A DNA stretch of 64,000 nt, taken from assembly GCA_003116995.1 (NCBI GenBank), contig BDSL01000018.1, positions 62,001 to 126,000 on the forward strand, in the 5' to 3' direction. Both the position numbers and the translations under genes were made by a program. The stretch is from Yamagishiella unicocca. Taxonomy: Eukaryota > Chlorophyta > Chlorophyceae > Chlamydomonadales > Volvocaceae. Every line of letters starts with the position of its first letter. Within the stretch, counting starts at the first letter, position 1. The notes under the pieces are model-generated. The model worked only from the letters and a program-made list of their open reading frames with translations, did no database searches and was not told the origin of the DNA. Shown here piece by piece: positions 1-12,100 of this stretch.

Positions 1-2856
1 GCCCTCACGGTGGTCATGGGCATCCGCTCCTGCAGCGCGTTGCGCACCACCGACAGCAGCAGCGCCTTGGGCTGCTGCTGGGCGGCGCCCTCCGGCGGCG
101 GGGCGGCCGGCTCGGCCGCCGCCGGCGGCGGCGCCGCCGGCGCCGTGCCGCGTCGCCGCTGCAGGAAGCCCGCCAGTATTGCGGGCTCGGAGCACGACTC
201 GACGATGCCCGGCAGGTTGAGCGCCAGGCGGTAGACAGTTTGCGAGCCGCGGTCCAGCACCACATTGGGGGCCAGGTACTCCCACCGCCGAGTCGCGTCA
301 GCGCCGCCGCCACCCGCCGCCCCACCAGCACCACCACCACCCACGGCTGCGGCGTCCGCTGCACCGCTGCCGCTACCTCCGCCGCCAACGCCGCCGCCGT
401 CGCCAGCATTATCCTGCCCGCCGCGGCCGTCATCGCCGCCGTCGGCGTCGTTGCCGCCGTCGTCGTACGGCAGTGTCAGCGCCGCCGCCGCCGGCGCGCC
501 GGCGCGGTGGCGGAGCGGCCGCAGCGGCAGCGGGTTTGCGATGGGCTGCAGGGAGGGCGCTGCCACGTCGAACAGCATGGCGACGCCCGACAGCGGCGCG
601 GCGGCGTCGGTGTAGTGCGCCACGATGACCGAGTCCACCACCGCCAGGTCCACGTGCGGGGAGAACAGCTCGTACGTGTGCTGCAGCACGACGGTGTCGG
701 TGTAGAAGCGGTAGAGCTCCAGCTTGAGGGTGCGGCGGTTGATGTGCGCGCAGTAGACCCTGGGGGCCGGATGGGTCCCGGGTCCAGGAGGGGTGGGGGT
801 AAAAGATGATCCGCGAATTCACGGGGGGAGGGGTTACAATAAAAGAACCGGTAACGCGACTGGGGAAATGTAGTGGGTGCATAGCCTTCGGTGGGAGGGG
901 TGGGGGAGGAGAGGAGGGGGCCAGGGTTTTATTTGGGGGGGAAAGAGGGAAGGGACAGTGCACCGTAGGGGCTTGAGGGCGTGGCACGGGGCTGGAGGGG
1001 TTGAGGATGTGGGGGAGGTGAGGGGGGCTCTGTCCGGTCGAAAAACACAGCGGCCCAGAGGAGGCCGCGCGCGCGGCTCCGAACACACCCACCTGCCGTA
1101 CACCTTGAGCAGCCGCAGGCAGTCCGCCGCCACGCGGGCCGGCGGCGTAGCCACCGCCGCCGCCGCCAGCGGGCTGCCCGCCACCAGCGCCGCCGCGCCC
1201 GCCGCCGCCGCCCCCATGAGCGCCATGGCGGAGGCCGCGGCTCCCGCAGTGAAGGGCGGCAGCGCCACCAGGCCGGAGGACACGAACTGGAAGGCCTTGA
1301 TGTACGACGTCCCGCCCGCGGTCGTACCCAGCAGCACCATGCGGGTCTCGTGCGTGTAAAGCGCCCAGTCTATTGGCAGGCGCACCTGTGCAGGCGGGGT
1401 AGGGTCAGGCGGGGTAGGGCCAGGCGGGGTAGTGGGGCAGGATGCAGCTTCAGGCGGGATGCCGCGGCTTGCAGCTGTCGGAGCGTAGCCGGTGGGTAGC
1501 CTGGCCCCAGCAGCCCCTCCCTCGGTCCTTAAGTCTCGACTCCAGTCAATGACACCCTCCCCTTCGCGTCCGCCCCTCCCTGTCCGGCCTCCTACCCACA
1601 CCTAATGCTGCTGCGCATCCACCTCCCTGCCCCTCCCTGCCCCTCCCTTGCCCACTCACCCGCTCCCGCAGCCTCAGCCCCTGGCGCCGCGGCACGAACT
1701 CCAAGAGCTCCAGCCCAGAGGGCGTCACCACCACCACCTCCGACCCCACCAGCTCCGTGAAGAAGAACGTCAGGATCTCGCTGCGCCCTCGGTCGGTGCC
1801 CTGCCGGACCAGGCCGCGGAACAACCACAATAACCACAACAACCGCCAACCGAGCGGAGTGAGGACAGGGGCAGCAGGCGGCGCAGCTGCCGCACCGGTC
1901 ATCGGGCAGCGAGGGGGCGGAGGCCATGTGGGCAGATGGCCGCACCGCCGGAGGTGCTGCTGGCGGCTAGGGGGGCGGGAGGGTGGCTCGCGGATGGGGT
2001 GCTGGCCCTAGCTTGGAAGGAAGGTACGGCAGGGTGGGGGGACGCAGCCAGCCGCCCTCCCCCCTGGGGCTGCGTCGCGGGGACGACTAAGCCCCACCCC
2101 ACACTCCCCCAGCCTACCACTCCCCCCTCCCCCCACCGCCCGCTTCACGGGGTGCCAGCCCACCCCGGCCGCCCCACCTGTCAAGATGCAACCCCCCCCC
2201 CTGGAGTCACTCCTCCGCCCCCCAGTCCGCCTGCGTCGCTGACACCAACCAGCCCCAACGCCCTTCACTCCGTCGCTTTGCCCCCAATACCTGACACCAG
2301 CAATCTGCCCTTCGCCCCCAACCCGCCCACCCAAGGATCCCCAACCCGGTTCTCCAGCATGCATCTCAAAACGTCTGTGCTAAACGGTTTTTCCTGGCAT
2401 CCACGGATCTTCCTCGAAACCCACCGATCCACTGCGCACCTGTACGAACACATTCCCTGATGCCAGCTCCAAGAACTCCAGCAGCACCGACGAGCGTTGT
2501 ATGGCCAGCAGCCCGCCGTCGAGAGACAACCGCATCGCCTTCACCGGGGGGCCGTCGGGCAGCTGGAAGGTCCACTTGAGCTGCTCAGGGCTCCCGGGGG
2601 CGACGGTGGCGGACATGTCGTACGCGAACACCAGGCCGCCCTTGCAGACCAGGAGCGTGCTCGTCCCATCGTCGTACCCCCAGTACGACAGGGTCTCGGG
2701 CTCCAGGTGCAGGCCCTGATCCACCGCGGCGACGTGGTACAGAGAGGAGCCGCCGCCGCCGCCGCCGCCGCCGGTGGGCGGCGGGGAGGAGGCGACGGCG
2801 GGAGCTGAGGGCCCGGGAGCGGCATCGGCGGCGGCCGCGGCCGCCGACGGCGACAT
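1..2856 (-). CDS. RMC1: RMC1/Mic1-like regulator of the Mon1-Ccz1 complex (3' end cut by window edge)
   Basis: Exons on the minus strand are 2440-2856, 1660-1800, 1093-1385 and <1-759, all with GT-AG borders and matching phase. The ATG at 2854-2856 opens a frame with Ala- and Gly-rich stretches. It is followed by VKAMRLSLDGGLLAIQR, then EVVVVTPSGLELLEFV, then VYCAHINRRTLKLELYRFY, and near the edge ALLLSVVRNALQERMP. In this order they resemble human RMC1 (C18orf8/Mic1), whose N-terminal half is a beta-propeller. In animals RMC1 supports the Mon1-Ccz1 exchange factor that activates Rab7 on late endosomes; a similar vacuolar-traffic role is inferred here. Exon 4 contains a long Gly/Asp/Ala-rich insertion of about 60 residues. 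The C-terminal Mic1 domain lies beyond the window. Intron 1 holds a copy of the dispersed intronic element, and intron 2 has three copies of a 15-bp GC-rich repeat near 1390-1435. The start codon is only 117 bp from the end of ENY2. Confidence 0.8.
2354..2422 (+). repeat. Dispersed intronic element, family A copy 1 (RMC1 intron 1)
   Basis: It runs from CCAGCATGCATCTC through AAACGGTTTTTC and GGCATCCACGG to TTCCTCGAAACCC. It matches the kinesin-intron copy at 35102-35169 at all but about five positions. Relative to RMC1 the element is antisense and begins 18 bp inside the intron from the 5' splice site. Confidence 0.85.
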
Positions 2857-2972
2857 CCTACAGACGCGGGAGTTGCGATGCTACCGACAGGCCGAACGCC
2901 CTGGATGTCCCTGCCGGTGCCTAAATTCAATGATTCGGCCCCCTGGTGAGCTGGTGGGCTTCCTTATGGGCT

Positions 2973-3939
2973 TCAGATGCTGAGGATGAACTTTTTGATC
3001 TCCGCCAGCAGCTCCGCCTTGACGCTGTCAGGCACGGTGGCTCGACCCTCGGGTCGCACTGCCCGCACGATGTCGTCGGTGGTTACTGTGTCGCGGCCCT
3101 TCTTCGCGACGTAGTCTGGGAGGCGAGGCAGGGCGGCGGCGGCGGCGGTGGATGGGGGTGCAGGGCAGGCGGCGGTGGGATGGAGGTGCGGGGCAGGCGA
3201 CGGTGCGACGGCGGAGGCGAGGGTGCATGAGAGCGAGTGTGGGGGCAGCCCTGACGGCGAAGCGGCGTGTTGCGGGTGTTCATCGCGGCTGTTCATCGCG
3301 GGTGCACCCCAAGTGAGGGCAGCGGGGAGGGCGGATACATGGGGAGCAGCCCGAGGGCGGGTCTCGGAGCAACCTGTGTGTGTGTTTTGAGTGCCGAGCA
3401 GCGCATGTGGGTTGGTGACGGTGACGGGATTCGGAGCCAGCCTGGTGGCAGGGCTGGGACGGTGGTAAGGGCGGTGTGATGGCCGCCGCGGGAAGCGCCG
3501 AGCCCGGTGTGACTCCCGCAGGCTCCATGGTGGATTACGTTGGCATGGGTGGGTGAGGGTGCTTCGAGGTGGATGGCGGTGGGTGGGTGAGGGGGGGGGC
3601 GCGGAAGATCGCGATGCATGGCGTTCCGGCCGGGCGACCGTGCGCTCACCCCGGCAGCGCTGCTTGATGTCGTCACGCCAGCCACAGGCCGCGAGCCGCG
3701 ATGCTAGGAGCTCCTTGAGGTCTTCGCGCTTTCCTGAGCTGGTCAGCTGCGAGGGTGGCGCACGGAGGCCCTTACTGCCGCGCTCATGCAAATGTTAACA
3801 GCCCCCAGACGGCATAGACCCCCTGGCCGGTATCACGCACATGGTGACGTATCTTGTCCTCCAAGCGTAACTCATCAAAAGCGTCGACTGATGAAGGGGC
3901 TGTACGCTTGAGGACGCCCCGCTCCGGGCCCTGGGACAT
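2973..3939 (-). CDS. ENY2: ENY2/Sus1 homologue, SAGA and TREX-2 subunit (112 aa)
   Basis: Exons are 3841-3939, 3650-3746 and 2973-3115 (minus strand), 339 nt with the stop. The first exon starts MSQGPERGV and ends KIRHH at a GTGCGT donor. The second begins LTSSGKREDLKELLASRL, the family helix that in human ENY2 reads like ETGERERLKELL. The third contains VTTDDIVRAV and ATVPDSVKAELLAEIKKF. Length and order fit ENY2/Sus1, a five-helix protein of about 100 residues. It works in the SAGA H2B-deubiquitinating module and in the TREX-2 mRNA-export complex at the nuclear pore. The N-terminus is about 10 residues longer than the human protein. The gene faces the WW-PUB-ZZ gene across a 334-bp intergenic region. 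Intron 1 is only 94 nt. The family call is secure. The first exon rests on alignment of IRHHLTSSGK with the human INQKLIETGE and on correct phase. Confidence 0.85.
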
Positions 3940-4273
3940 TCCCTAAAAAGCCAGAGGTTATGGCCACTGTGTAGGCGTCAAAATTATTTGGTAAACGGAA
4001 GTTGCAACGACTTTTGCCAATACCGAATGAGGTAGGTGTCGCACATGGACGGATGGACCGAACCCGATGTACACGAACGTCAAGGTGGCGAATAACTGGT
4101 GTAGAATTTTAATACCCGGGTTTGTCTTATTTAAATTCTGTACTTTAGGCTCCTTACAGTATGTTGGTGCAACGGACAGAGTTCAACCGCGACAATTGTA
4201 GAATACGACCTCGCTGCGTTGTTTAGCCATTAAGCCGAATCTCATTATCACTCATTTATTGGATCGACAGCAA
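3940..4273. promoter_or_regulatory. Divergent intergenic region between ENY2 and the WW-PUB-ZZ gene
   Basis: This stretch separates the start codons of two divergent genes. It is clearly richer in A and T than the flanking exons, with runs such as TTTAATACCCGGG and CTTATTTAAATTCTG near 4106-4140. It should hold both 5' leaders and promoters. I see no unmistakable TATA box or repeated operator. Confidence 0.5.
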
Positions 4274-7200
4274 ATGGCTAGCCTCGAGGCTTTGCTGATT
4301 GAAAAAGGCGTTAATTTGGATGTGGCGAGGGCCTGCTCACAGCTGTTTAACAGCTACGAGGAGGTGAGGAGGTTTGGGATCTCATACCAGCAGGCGTTAC
4401 ACGTGGAGCGAAAGCGCAGTAGCACCAAGGACGTGACCCGGCAACCGACCGTCGACTGACTATGCCCAACACCTCGTGCAATGACAAGGCATTGGAACTG
4501 CAGAAGTGTGTGACATCTACATTGCCTTGCTGAATTCTGAAGCCTTGAGGCAACTCACCCGCGAACGAAAACCAGTGCGTGGCCCACACCGTACACCACA
4601 TCAGCGTCTCTGCCATCACCGTTCCCTCACTCCCTACCTGTCCAAATCCCATAACCAAGGCCCCTTCCTACCTGCCACAACCGCCTTCAGCTCCCTACCA
4701 CATTGCTTCCTATCCAATTCCCTAGCCCCTGACACTGTACCCACCGACTGCGCCACAACTTTTCCAAGCACCCCCCGCTCACACCCACCCGGCCCAATCG
4801 CCCAGAGGAGCTCCCACCGCCTGACGCCGCCACCTCCCTCCCTCCCTCCTCCTTCCCTCCCTCCCTCCCTCCCTCCCTCCCTCCCTCCCTCCCTCCCTCC
4901 CTCCCTCTCCCTACTGTCATGGTTGTACTCCTGTCGCTGCCCGCACCCAGGCTGAGCCGTTCGTGGCCGCCCCCGGGCTCCCAGGTGACGTGAAGGAGTA
5001 CTACTCGCTCAAGTACCACCGCTACTACTACCACTGCACTGCCACCGACACCACCAGCTGGGAGCTACCGCCTCAGGTGGGTGGCTGGGTGGGTACAAGC
5101 GGGCGGGTGCGTGAGGGGGTGGGTGGGAGGGAGGAGGGCGCTGCAGCCGGCGGCTCGGCGGGGGGCTGCTGGACGCCTGCGCTGTCGGGGACTCCAACTA
5201 GCTCTATCGGGTTGTAAGGAGACTTGCGTCCCATTAATTGCATCTCGAGTTCTGGACCTCGGCTGCTGGGTGACCTCGGCTGCTGGGTGGCCTGCCCCTT
5301 CCAAGCATGGCGCTTGGCGTTAGGGTTTTAGGAGGCATATGGAGGCGAGGGGTGGCGGGGTGCGCTGCTGCTCGAGGATAGCGGCAAGGAGGTAGAGGCG
5401 TCGTGAGGGCAGGCCGTTCCCCCCAAACATGTGCTCTCGGATGGCCGCGGCGGGCGGTCGGGGTAGGGGAACGCTGGTCTGATCACACCGCATTTGACGT
5501 CCGCCTCCTACCCGGGCCCTGGTCCCCTCCGCCTCCTACGTAGCGGGAACGGGCCCTGGTCCCTTCCGCCTCCGTCTCACCCCCGCCGACCTCTCGTAAC
5601 CCCAGCCGCCTCCGACCCGCGCCCCGCCGCACCCGCCCTCCCAAGCGCAGCTGCAGCTGTCCGAGTGGCTGCTGGACTCCTCCATCAGCGGCCAGGACGT
5701 GGTCCAGTGCCGCAAGCTGCTGTCGACGGTGCTGTGGGTGGTGCAGGCGAATGCGCACAAGGTGGGCTGGCGGGGGGTTGCAAAACGACCCGGGGGGCTG
5801 GCTGGGGAGGGTGGTGGCGGCCGGGTGGGCAGGGGCAGCAGGCGAATATTCTGACCCCGGCCGGCGGCCCCCTGGGGTTTGGCTCGCGCCTTGGCGCACC
5901 TCGCAGTGGGCGCCAGGGAGGGCACCAGGGAGGGCACCAGGGAGGGCGCCAGGGAGGGCACCAGGGAGGGCGCCAGGGAGGGCGCCGAGCAAGGTGCACC
6001 AGCAGGCCTGCAGCGGTGGGCGGGAAGCAGCAGGGAAGATGAATGGACGCGAGGAGATCCACCACCGGGATCGGGGGCGGGAATCTGGTGGCGGCGGCAC
6101 AGGGGGGTCGGATGCATGGCCGCCAGCAGAGGTGCAGGCGGGTGGGCCTAGCGAGCCAGAGATGCTAGGGGTGCAGTGGCCATGTACACGTGTGGCAAGA
6201 GCCGCGGGACGTAATCAGGACCTTATACCGGTGTGAGCACACCTGGCTGCACGCCCCTCACAGTTCTGGCGCCATCACCGCCCTACGTCCTAAGCTGCCG
6301 CCCCGCCGCTTCGCCTGCGTTGCTTGCGCCGCTGCAGGGTGAGGTCATGTGGAAGGCGGTGGGCCTGCTGGGGCGGCTTACGGGGAACATCGTGGACTGC
6401 GGCAACACCATTGACAAGTACAGGTGGGCTGCTGCGGACACCGTCCTGCTGATGATTAAATTACTTGCATCGGACCGTATCTTGAAGAGTCCATCCACAC
6501 AGTAAACGTTTGGTGACATATGGCGAAGTCCCTGTACAATTGCTGCAAGCCATACCGGCGTAGCAGACAGGCGACAGAACAGCCAGCAAGCCCTACGTAA
6601 GGGCGCCGCGGCGGACCAACGCAAACCATGCCGGGAGGGCTCCCGCAGCACCGCTATTCGTGCAACGCGTGGCGCCTGAGTCCTCAGCAGTCCCTCCTTA
6701 CCTCCCCTCCACCTCCACCTCCTCCCTCCCCGGGTGCATACCGTACGACAGGAGCGTCCGTACATCGCACCCCAAGATCCGGGAGGCACTGGAGGTGCTG
6801 CCGGGAGGGGAGGCGGTGCTGCTGGCCGCCGGGTTCTTGGAGCAGCCCCCCGGTGGTGCCACCCTGTGCTTCCCCGGGGAGGGGGCGGACATGCGGCCGC
6901 TCATGGCTATCAACGCCAAGCTGCATGCGCTGGTGGCACGCAAGGTGTGGGCTTCCTGTATGCATGGATGGAGGGGTCGTGTTTGGTGATCGTACATTTG
7001 TAGGGTCAGGGGCGGGGGACGGAGCGCGCCTTCAGACGGAGGGCTGGGCCGACAGTTTGCGCCGCCACGCGTGTCTTTGACTCGGTGGTGCGCGGCAGGT
7101 GGACCGGCGGGTCCCATCGCCAGCTGCTGCGTGTCCGTCCGCCAGTCGGCCTGGCTCGGAGCGCCGAGCTGCCCATCCATCCACCCACCACCGAGTCTCA

Positions 7201-9125
7201 ACGCACAGCCGCCACCCTGGGCGCACCCCATACCTCCTCAGTACGTGACATCCAGCCACGAACATCCTCTCAGCGCGCCACCCCACCCCACCCGCCGTCT
7301 GTTCGAAACGGTTTTTTCTCGCATCCACGAGTCTTCCTCAAAACCCCACCCCACGCCGCACCCCGGCATCCACCTGCTGCCTCCGCCGCAACGACGGCAG
7401 CCAGCGCGTGACCCGCGCCGCCCTTCCTCCTGTACGACATCCGACGCGACCGTTTTGCTTCGCGCTTACGCTCGCCCGCCCGCCCGCCGTACGTCCAGGG
7501 CTTCACCGGCATGTCTCGCGACTGCGACGACACCGGTTACACCACCCGGTCCCGCCACGCGGGCCTCCCGGGCTTCAGGTACCAGCACGAAATATTCGAG
7601 TGCAGCTGCTGCAACCGGCCCATCAACGGTGCGCCCGGGAGGGAGAGGGGGAGGGGAGACGAGTTCCCCGTATGCGTGTGAGCGGCCTCGGCCGCGTACA
7701 GCCCCGCACAGCCCCTCGGCCGCGTACAGCCCCGTACAGCCCCTCGGCCGCGTACAGCCCCGCACAGCCCCTCGGCCGCGTACAGCCCCGCACAGCCCCT
7801 CGGCCGCGTACAGCCCCGCACAGCCCCTCGGCCGCGTACAGCCCCGCACAGCCCCTGGGCCGCGTACAGCCCCGCACAGCCCCTCGGCCGCGTACAGCCC
7901 CGCACAGCCCCTCGGCCGCGTACAGCCCCGCACAGCCCCTCGGCCGCGTACAGTCCCTTCCATCAATCAACCTAGCGCCAGGAGCGTTACTGTTAGGGTT
8001 TTACGCACTTGAAATTATTCAAAACCTAGCCACAAAGGTTAAAACCCGATCTTTCGGTCCCTTCCACCCGCGGCCGCTATGGGTCGTGACTCTCTCGCTC
8101 CTACTACCTTGCCGCCCCTTGCTTACTTGCTCCACCTCCCCCCCACCCCACCTCTTTACGCGCCCTCCTCCCGCAGACGGCTCCGACCGGCTGGTGACCC
8201 GGAAGCACGACGCGCCGCACGGCGAGTTCCGGTAAGCGAGCCCCAGGGGCGAGAGATCTCATGCGGGGAGAAGGGAGTGAGGCAAGGCCTCACGCCAGCG
8301 GCGAGATTGCGACGGACGTCGAACGGCTGATGCATCCCAGCTAGGCGGCTAGGATGCGTCCTTGGGCGGCGCCTGTCGGGCGCTCCGTTCGGGCGCATAC
8401 GTAGCTGCGTGTGCAGCTAGCGTGTTGCTGAACAGCCGCTGCCCCGCGCTCGCTCCGTGCCACCTGCAGGTACCAATGCGACAGGTGCCCCACCTACAAC
8501 CTGTGCGAGCAGTGCTGGGACAAGTGAGCGCCCGGGGGCGGGAGGGTCGGGGGGTGGCCGGGAGGGCCCCGGGGGGGTGGCATAAAAACCGGGTGGGGGC
8601 GAGGGGATATGGTGGCACGACATGGGAAGTGGATGGTGCCCGGGGGAGGGGAGGCGGCGGGTAAGGGGCGAGGCGACCGGCGGACGCGGGTGGCTAGGAA
8701 GCCGCGTGCGGGAGTGGGGCGGCAAGAAACACACTACACACACTACACACACAGGACAGGACAGGAAGAGGCGGCGGACTTGTCGTACAACACAGGATGA
8801 CGGCACCGCCGGACTACCTGAGGCTCTCTCCCTCCCCCCCTCGCAACACCAGACCGCTCCGCTGCCTCACCGCCCTGCGGCTCCACCCCCTCCCGTCCTC
8901 TCACAGCCCAACCCCCCCTCCTGCGCCCTCCACCCCCGCAGCTTCATCGGCGGCAAGTTGCTGCCGCCCCACCCGCGGGAGCACGCCTTCCAAACGCACC
9001 ACCCCAAGGCCAGCCAGCACAACCTGCAGTCCAACGCCAGCGACGCTAACCCCTGGGGGGTGCTGCTGGCGGGCGGCAGCGCCACCCGGGCGCGAGAGCG
9101 GCTCAAGCACAGAACCGGACTGTGA
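4274..9125 (+). CDS. WW-like / PUB / ZZ zinc-finger protein (342 aa), probable p97-linked adaptor
   Basis: Exons are 4274-4363, 4951-5076, 5651-5761, 6338-6423, 6752-6944, 7499-7628, 8177-8231, 8470-8523 and 8942-9125; they sum to 343 codons. Residues about 31-72 resemble a WW domain (YYSLKYHRYYYHCTATDT then SWELPPQ), but the first Trp is missing. Residues about 80-200 form a PUB/PUG fold with the typical DKYRSVRTSHPKIREALEVL and AVLLAAGF. The C-terminal part is a ZZ-like finger with CSCC, CDRC, LCEQC and HAFQTHH. PUB domains bind the tail of the AAA ATPase p97/Cdc48, and some ZZ fingers read N-terminal degrons. A role as an adaptor in protein degradation is therefore inferred, not shown. The finger has a roughly 20-residue insertion between its first two cysteine pairs. 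The N-terminal 30 residues may be a degenerate UBA-like helix bundle. Introns carry a CT-rich microsatellite, a 12-bp repeat and a 28-bp minisatellite. I do not know a named orthologue. Confidence 0.75.
4834..4912. repeat. CCTC microsatellite
   Basis: A run of CCTC tetranucleotides with few interruptions, in the first intron of the WW-PUB-ZZ gene, ending about 40 bases before the 3' splice site at 4950. It gives that intron an extreme pyrimidine tract. Confidence 0.9.
5910..5983. repeat. 12-bp minisatellite (about 6 copies)
   Basis: Alternating GCGCCAGGGAGG and GCACCAGGGAGG units fill part of the intron before the PUB exons. Confidence 0.85.
7298..7350 (+). repeat. Dispersed intronic element, family A, partial (WW-PUB-ZZ intron)
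   Basis: It contains GAAACGGTTTTTTCTCGCAT then CCACGAGTCTTCCTCAAAAC. It shares the 3' two-thirds of the family A sequence, in sense orientation, 148 bp before the exon at 7499. Confidence 0.75.
7687..7956. repeat. 28-bp minisatellite in the WW-PUB-ZZ gene (about 9.6 copies)
   Basis: The unit CGGCCGCGTACAGCCCCGCA plus CAGCCCCT is repeated with almost no divergence. It lies in the intron between the two halves of the ZZ finger. Three units make 84 bp, so all three frames of a strand read through it and create long false open frames. Confidence 0.95.
8575..8597 (+). repeat. Dispersed intronic element, family D copy 1 (WW-PUB-ZZ intron 8)
   Basis: GGGTGGCATAAAAACCGGGT, 52 bp after the 5' splice site. 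It shares GGGTGGCATAAAAACCG with 32156-32172. Its reverse complement resembles the GGTTTTTATGCCACC end of family B. Confidence 0.6.
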
Positions 9126-12100
9126 CGGGGTGATGCGCGGAGCGCAGCAGGCGCAGCAGGCGCGGCCGCACCAGCAGACTGCATGGCTGGCTGGCGGGCT
9201 ACGGGTCCATTCCCGGTGGGGGCAGTGCATGAGTGGGACCGGAGAGGGGCTGGGTGGGCCCCGAGAGGGGCTGGAAGGCGACGGATAGGTTGGATGCACT
9301 TGTCTAGACGCAAACGAATGCGGGCAGGGTGGAGGAACTGGCTGGGCTCAAGGTTCGAGGGGGTGGCTGCGCGTGACGTCGGTGGCCTCCGCCGTGCGCT
9401 GCAATCAACGGACGCTGAACAGCTTTCGGCGGATGGGTGACGTGGTTGGGTTGAGTGAGTGGTATCAGAGTCAAGAGGGCGGGAGTGCATAGCCCGGTGT
9501 TGTACATATGTGGAGGTGTTTGGCCGGTGGTTGGTTTGGTTGCAGGTGGCACGTGGTGATAAATCACCTGAGTAGCAGTGCTCCCCGGAGGCAGCCGCCC
9601 CCCCCCCGGCTCCCCCTTCCGGGTTAGTTGTGCCGCTGCCTCCTGCACCTCACATAGGAGGCAGCACGCGCCACCAACCAAACGAGCCACTGACTCGCGC
9701 GGTAGCAGCTAATGGATAGGGTGACGTGTCGGGGCTCAAATGAGCATGAGCACACACACATTACTCGGGCCGTTTTCCTTCTGAGTATATTCGGGGCACA
9801 AAACTCGCGATCGGCCGTGATTTCGCCAGGATGTCGACGTTTCTCTGTTAGCTAGTTTTCAATACCCCGCGTTACAGAGCGTTACGGAGCTGGCCTGGTG
9901 CGCGCGACAACCGCATCTCCCGCTGTATCGCATGTGGTCGGGGCCAGCAGGGAGTCGTGGTGAACAAACATGAACGGCGCCGCGGACTGGAAAGATTGCT
10001 TGGCTGACGTACTTTCCGGGACTTGAAGCTTGTACCGAGTCATGCATGTCAGTCGATTAATTGTTTTGATGCGTCGCTTGGTGCCCTTGATTGCTTGCCC
10101 CGCCGCTGGGGCCGTACCGGAAAAGAGGATGGGACCACCGAAACCCGCCGTGACCCCCGCGGCGGACGGGGGCCTTCTGCTGCTGCTACTGCGATGCCCA
10201 GAGCACCGCCGACGTGGCTTGGCCCATTATAGCTGGGTGTGAAATGTAAGAGGGCAGCGCGTATGGCTGGACGCGATGAGGCTGGGGCCGGCGGCGATAG
10301 ACGGCGGCGAATTATTGGGGGGGTCTTAAGTGTTTAGGGGAGGTTCCTTTGCCTGCAGGAGGTCTCTTTGCCCGCGGGTAGTATGCTGCTATCTTGTAGA
10401 AGGGGAAGCCTTGAGCGCTAATTCAAGCTGCTGTGCGTGTGGGTGGGTATATGCCGCTGCGTTTTCCCCTCTGGGCACTTCAAATACAATTGGAGTCTCT
10501 GCGCTTTTGTGCTTGGCCTTATCTCGCCGCGGACTGGTTCCTTTGTTCGATCCTTCCCATGCTTCCTGCTCTGCCGTGCGTTCATCGGGGATGGCTGCCA
10601 TTAATATAATACCGCAGAGCGCCATCGCCACTGCTGTTCCAGGCTGTTCTCCCTAACACATCTCTGCGCATTTCGCCAGGGGGCTACGGAGGACTCACCC
10701 CGTTGTACGTTTGCTTACTTCGGTTGTTTTCCTGGCGTGATGCTGGGATACGGTGCGCGTGCGTGTTCGGTTGGCGAACAGCCCACAACAACACAACGTC
10801 AGATGCATCAAACGATGCGGCAGTCCGCAGCGCGTTGCGAAGGAACCATGCCTTTACATGCACACGGATGCCGACGCCGCCGCTGCTAAATGCATCACCT
10901 ACCGCCGGCCATCCGCCTCGAAGGGGACGCCCAAGACGTCAGCTTGCTCCGTCCCGCCCCGGACGTACATGCGGCAGGCGGGTGTCGAAGCCACGTGACG
11001 CAGGAGCTATGGGGCAGGTAGCAAAGAGGTCTGCCTTCCACCACCTGACGGATGAACCTGTCGCCATGGCGCCCGAGTTACGCATCAATGTCAGCAGCTA
11101 ACCGCCGCCGACCACCGTCCGAACACCATGTGGGTCCTCCAGATAGAGAGGCCGTTGATTGCATTCTGCTTGCTTCACCTGCTGAACGGCCCAACAAGAG
11201 CCACCCGCACGCCGCACCGGCAGGGACGCGGCTGCTGGTCCGGGTGGGACCACCCCCGAGACATGCTTCTGACTGGCCGTGCCGGTGCGCTACCGGCCCG
11301 CCAGTGCCGTCGGACACGACACAGCTGTCCAGTCGGACCCATCCATCCGTCCATCCATATGGCGCACCATGCACCCATGCAGCGAACCTAGCAACACGCG
11401 GCATCCTTCTCCTGAGGCCCGACGCGCGCAGTGCAGGAGGCAGGAGCAAACCGAGACCTCCCCGGCGGACGGCTTGTCAACGACACGGCCTCCACCCTGC
11501 GGCGGTGGGATCGATTCATGCCTCTGCCACCGCCTCTGCCGCCGCCGGTCTAGCTGCATGCACGTCCCCGGCCAGGAGACCCGCTCGTCCCCTACCTTCC
11601 GCCGCCAAAACACCTACGGCACTACCACCGACTCAGCAAGGTGCCGCCCTTCCCCGCAACACTCCCCTGCTCGCTTGCACGACCTACCCCTAGGCAGCGA
11701 CCTCATCCGCTCATCCTTGCTTGGCGCGTACATACGTGGAGATGGTGCACGCGCACCGCCCTGGCCGGAAGGCGCTCCGACCAAGAAGGCGGCAGCGCAG
11801 TGACACCAACAGCTTCATCCGTCGTCCGAGTCCAGTCAGGCCCCGAACCCCTCATCTGCAGCACCGTTACCGCCAACACAGTGGCTGCTGCCGCAGCCTT
11901 GCCCAGCCCATCGTCGCTGCATATACTTGCATCCACCCACTGCTGTGCTACAGGTCGCCACCGCGCATGCGCTCTGCTGGGAGCGGGAGTGCTCTGAAAG
12001 CCGAGCCGGGCTCCCCCTGGGCCCCTCGCTTTGCCACGCACTAGCTAGCTTCCACTTCTGGAAGACACCACCGAACCCCTACTGCCGGCGAAGCCCTCGT

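Noticed and set aside
3747..3787. A 29-base intron and tiny MSAA exon for ENY2
   Set aside because: Too short to be spliced; the exon at 3841-3939 gives the expected helix and a 94-nt intron.
7408..8235. Long open frames on both strands with SPAQPLGRVQPRTAP-type or LCGAVRGRGAV-type repeats
   Set aside because: They are created by the 28-bp minisatellite inside an intron. The ZZ-finger exons on either side join in phase only if this is removed.
10550..10575. tRNA-like GTTCGATCC motif
   Set aside because: No matching acceptor stem, anticodon arm or A-box at the right distance.
11052..11693. 213-codon plus-strand frame in the gene-poor interval
   Set aside because: No known domain, composition of random GC-rich sequence, no splice partners.
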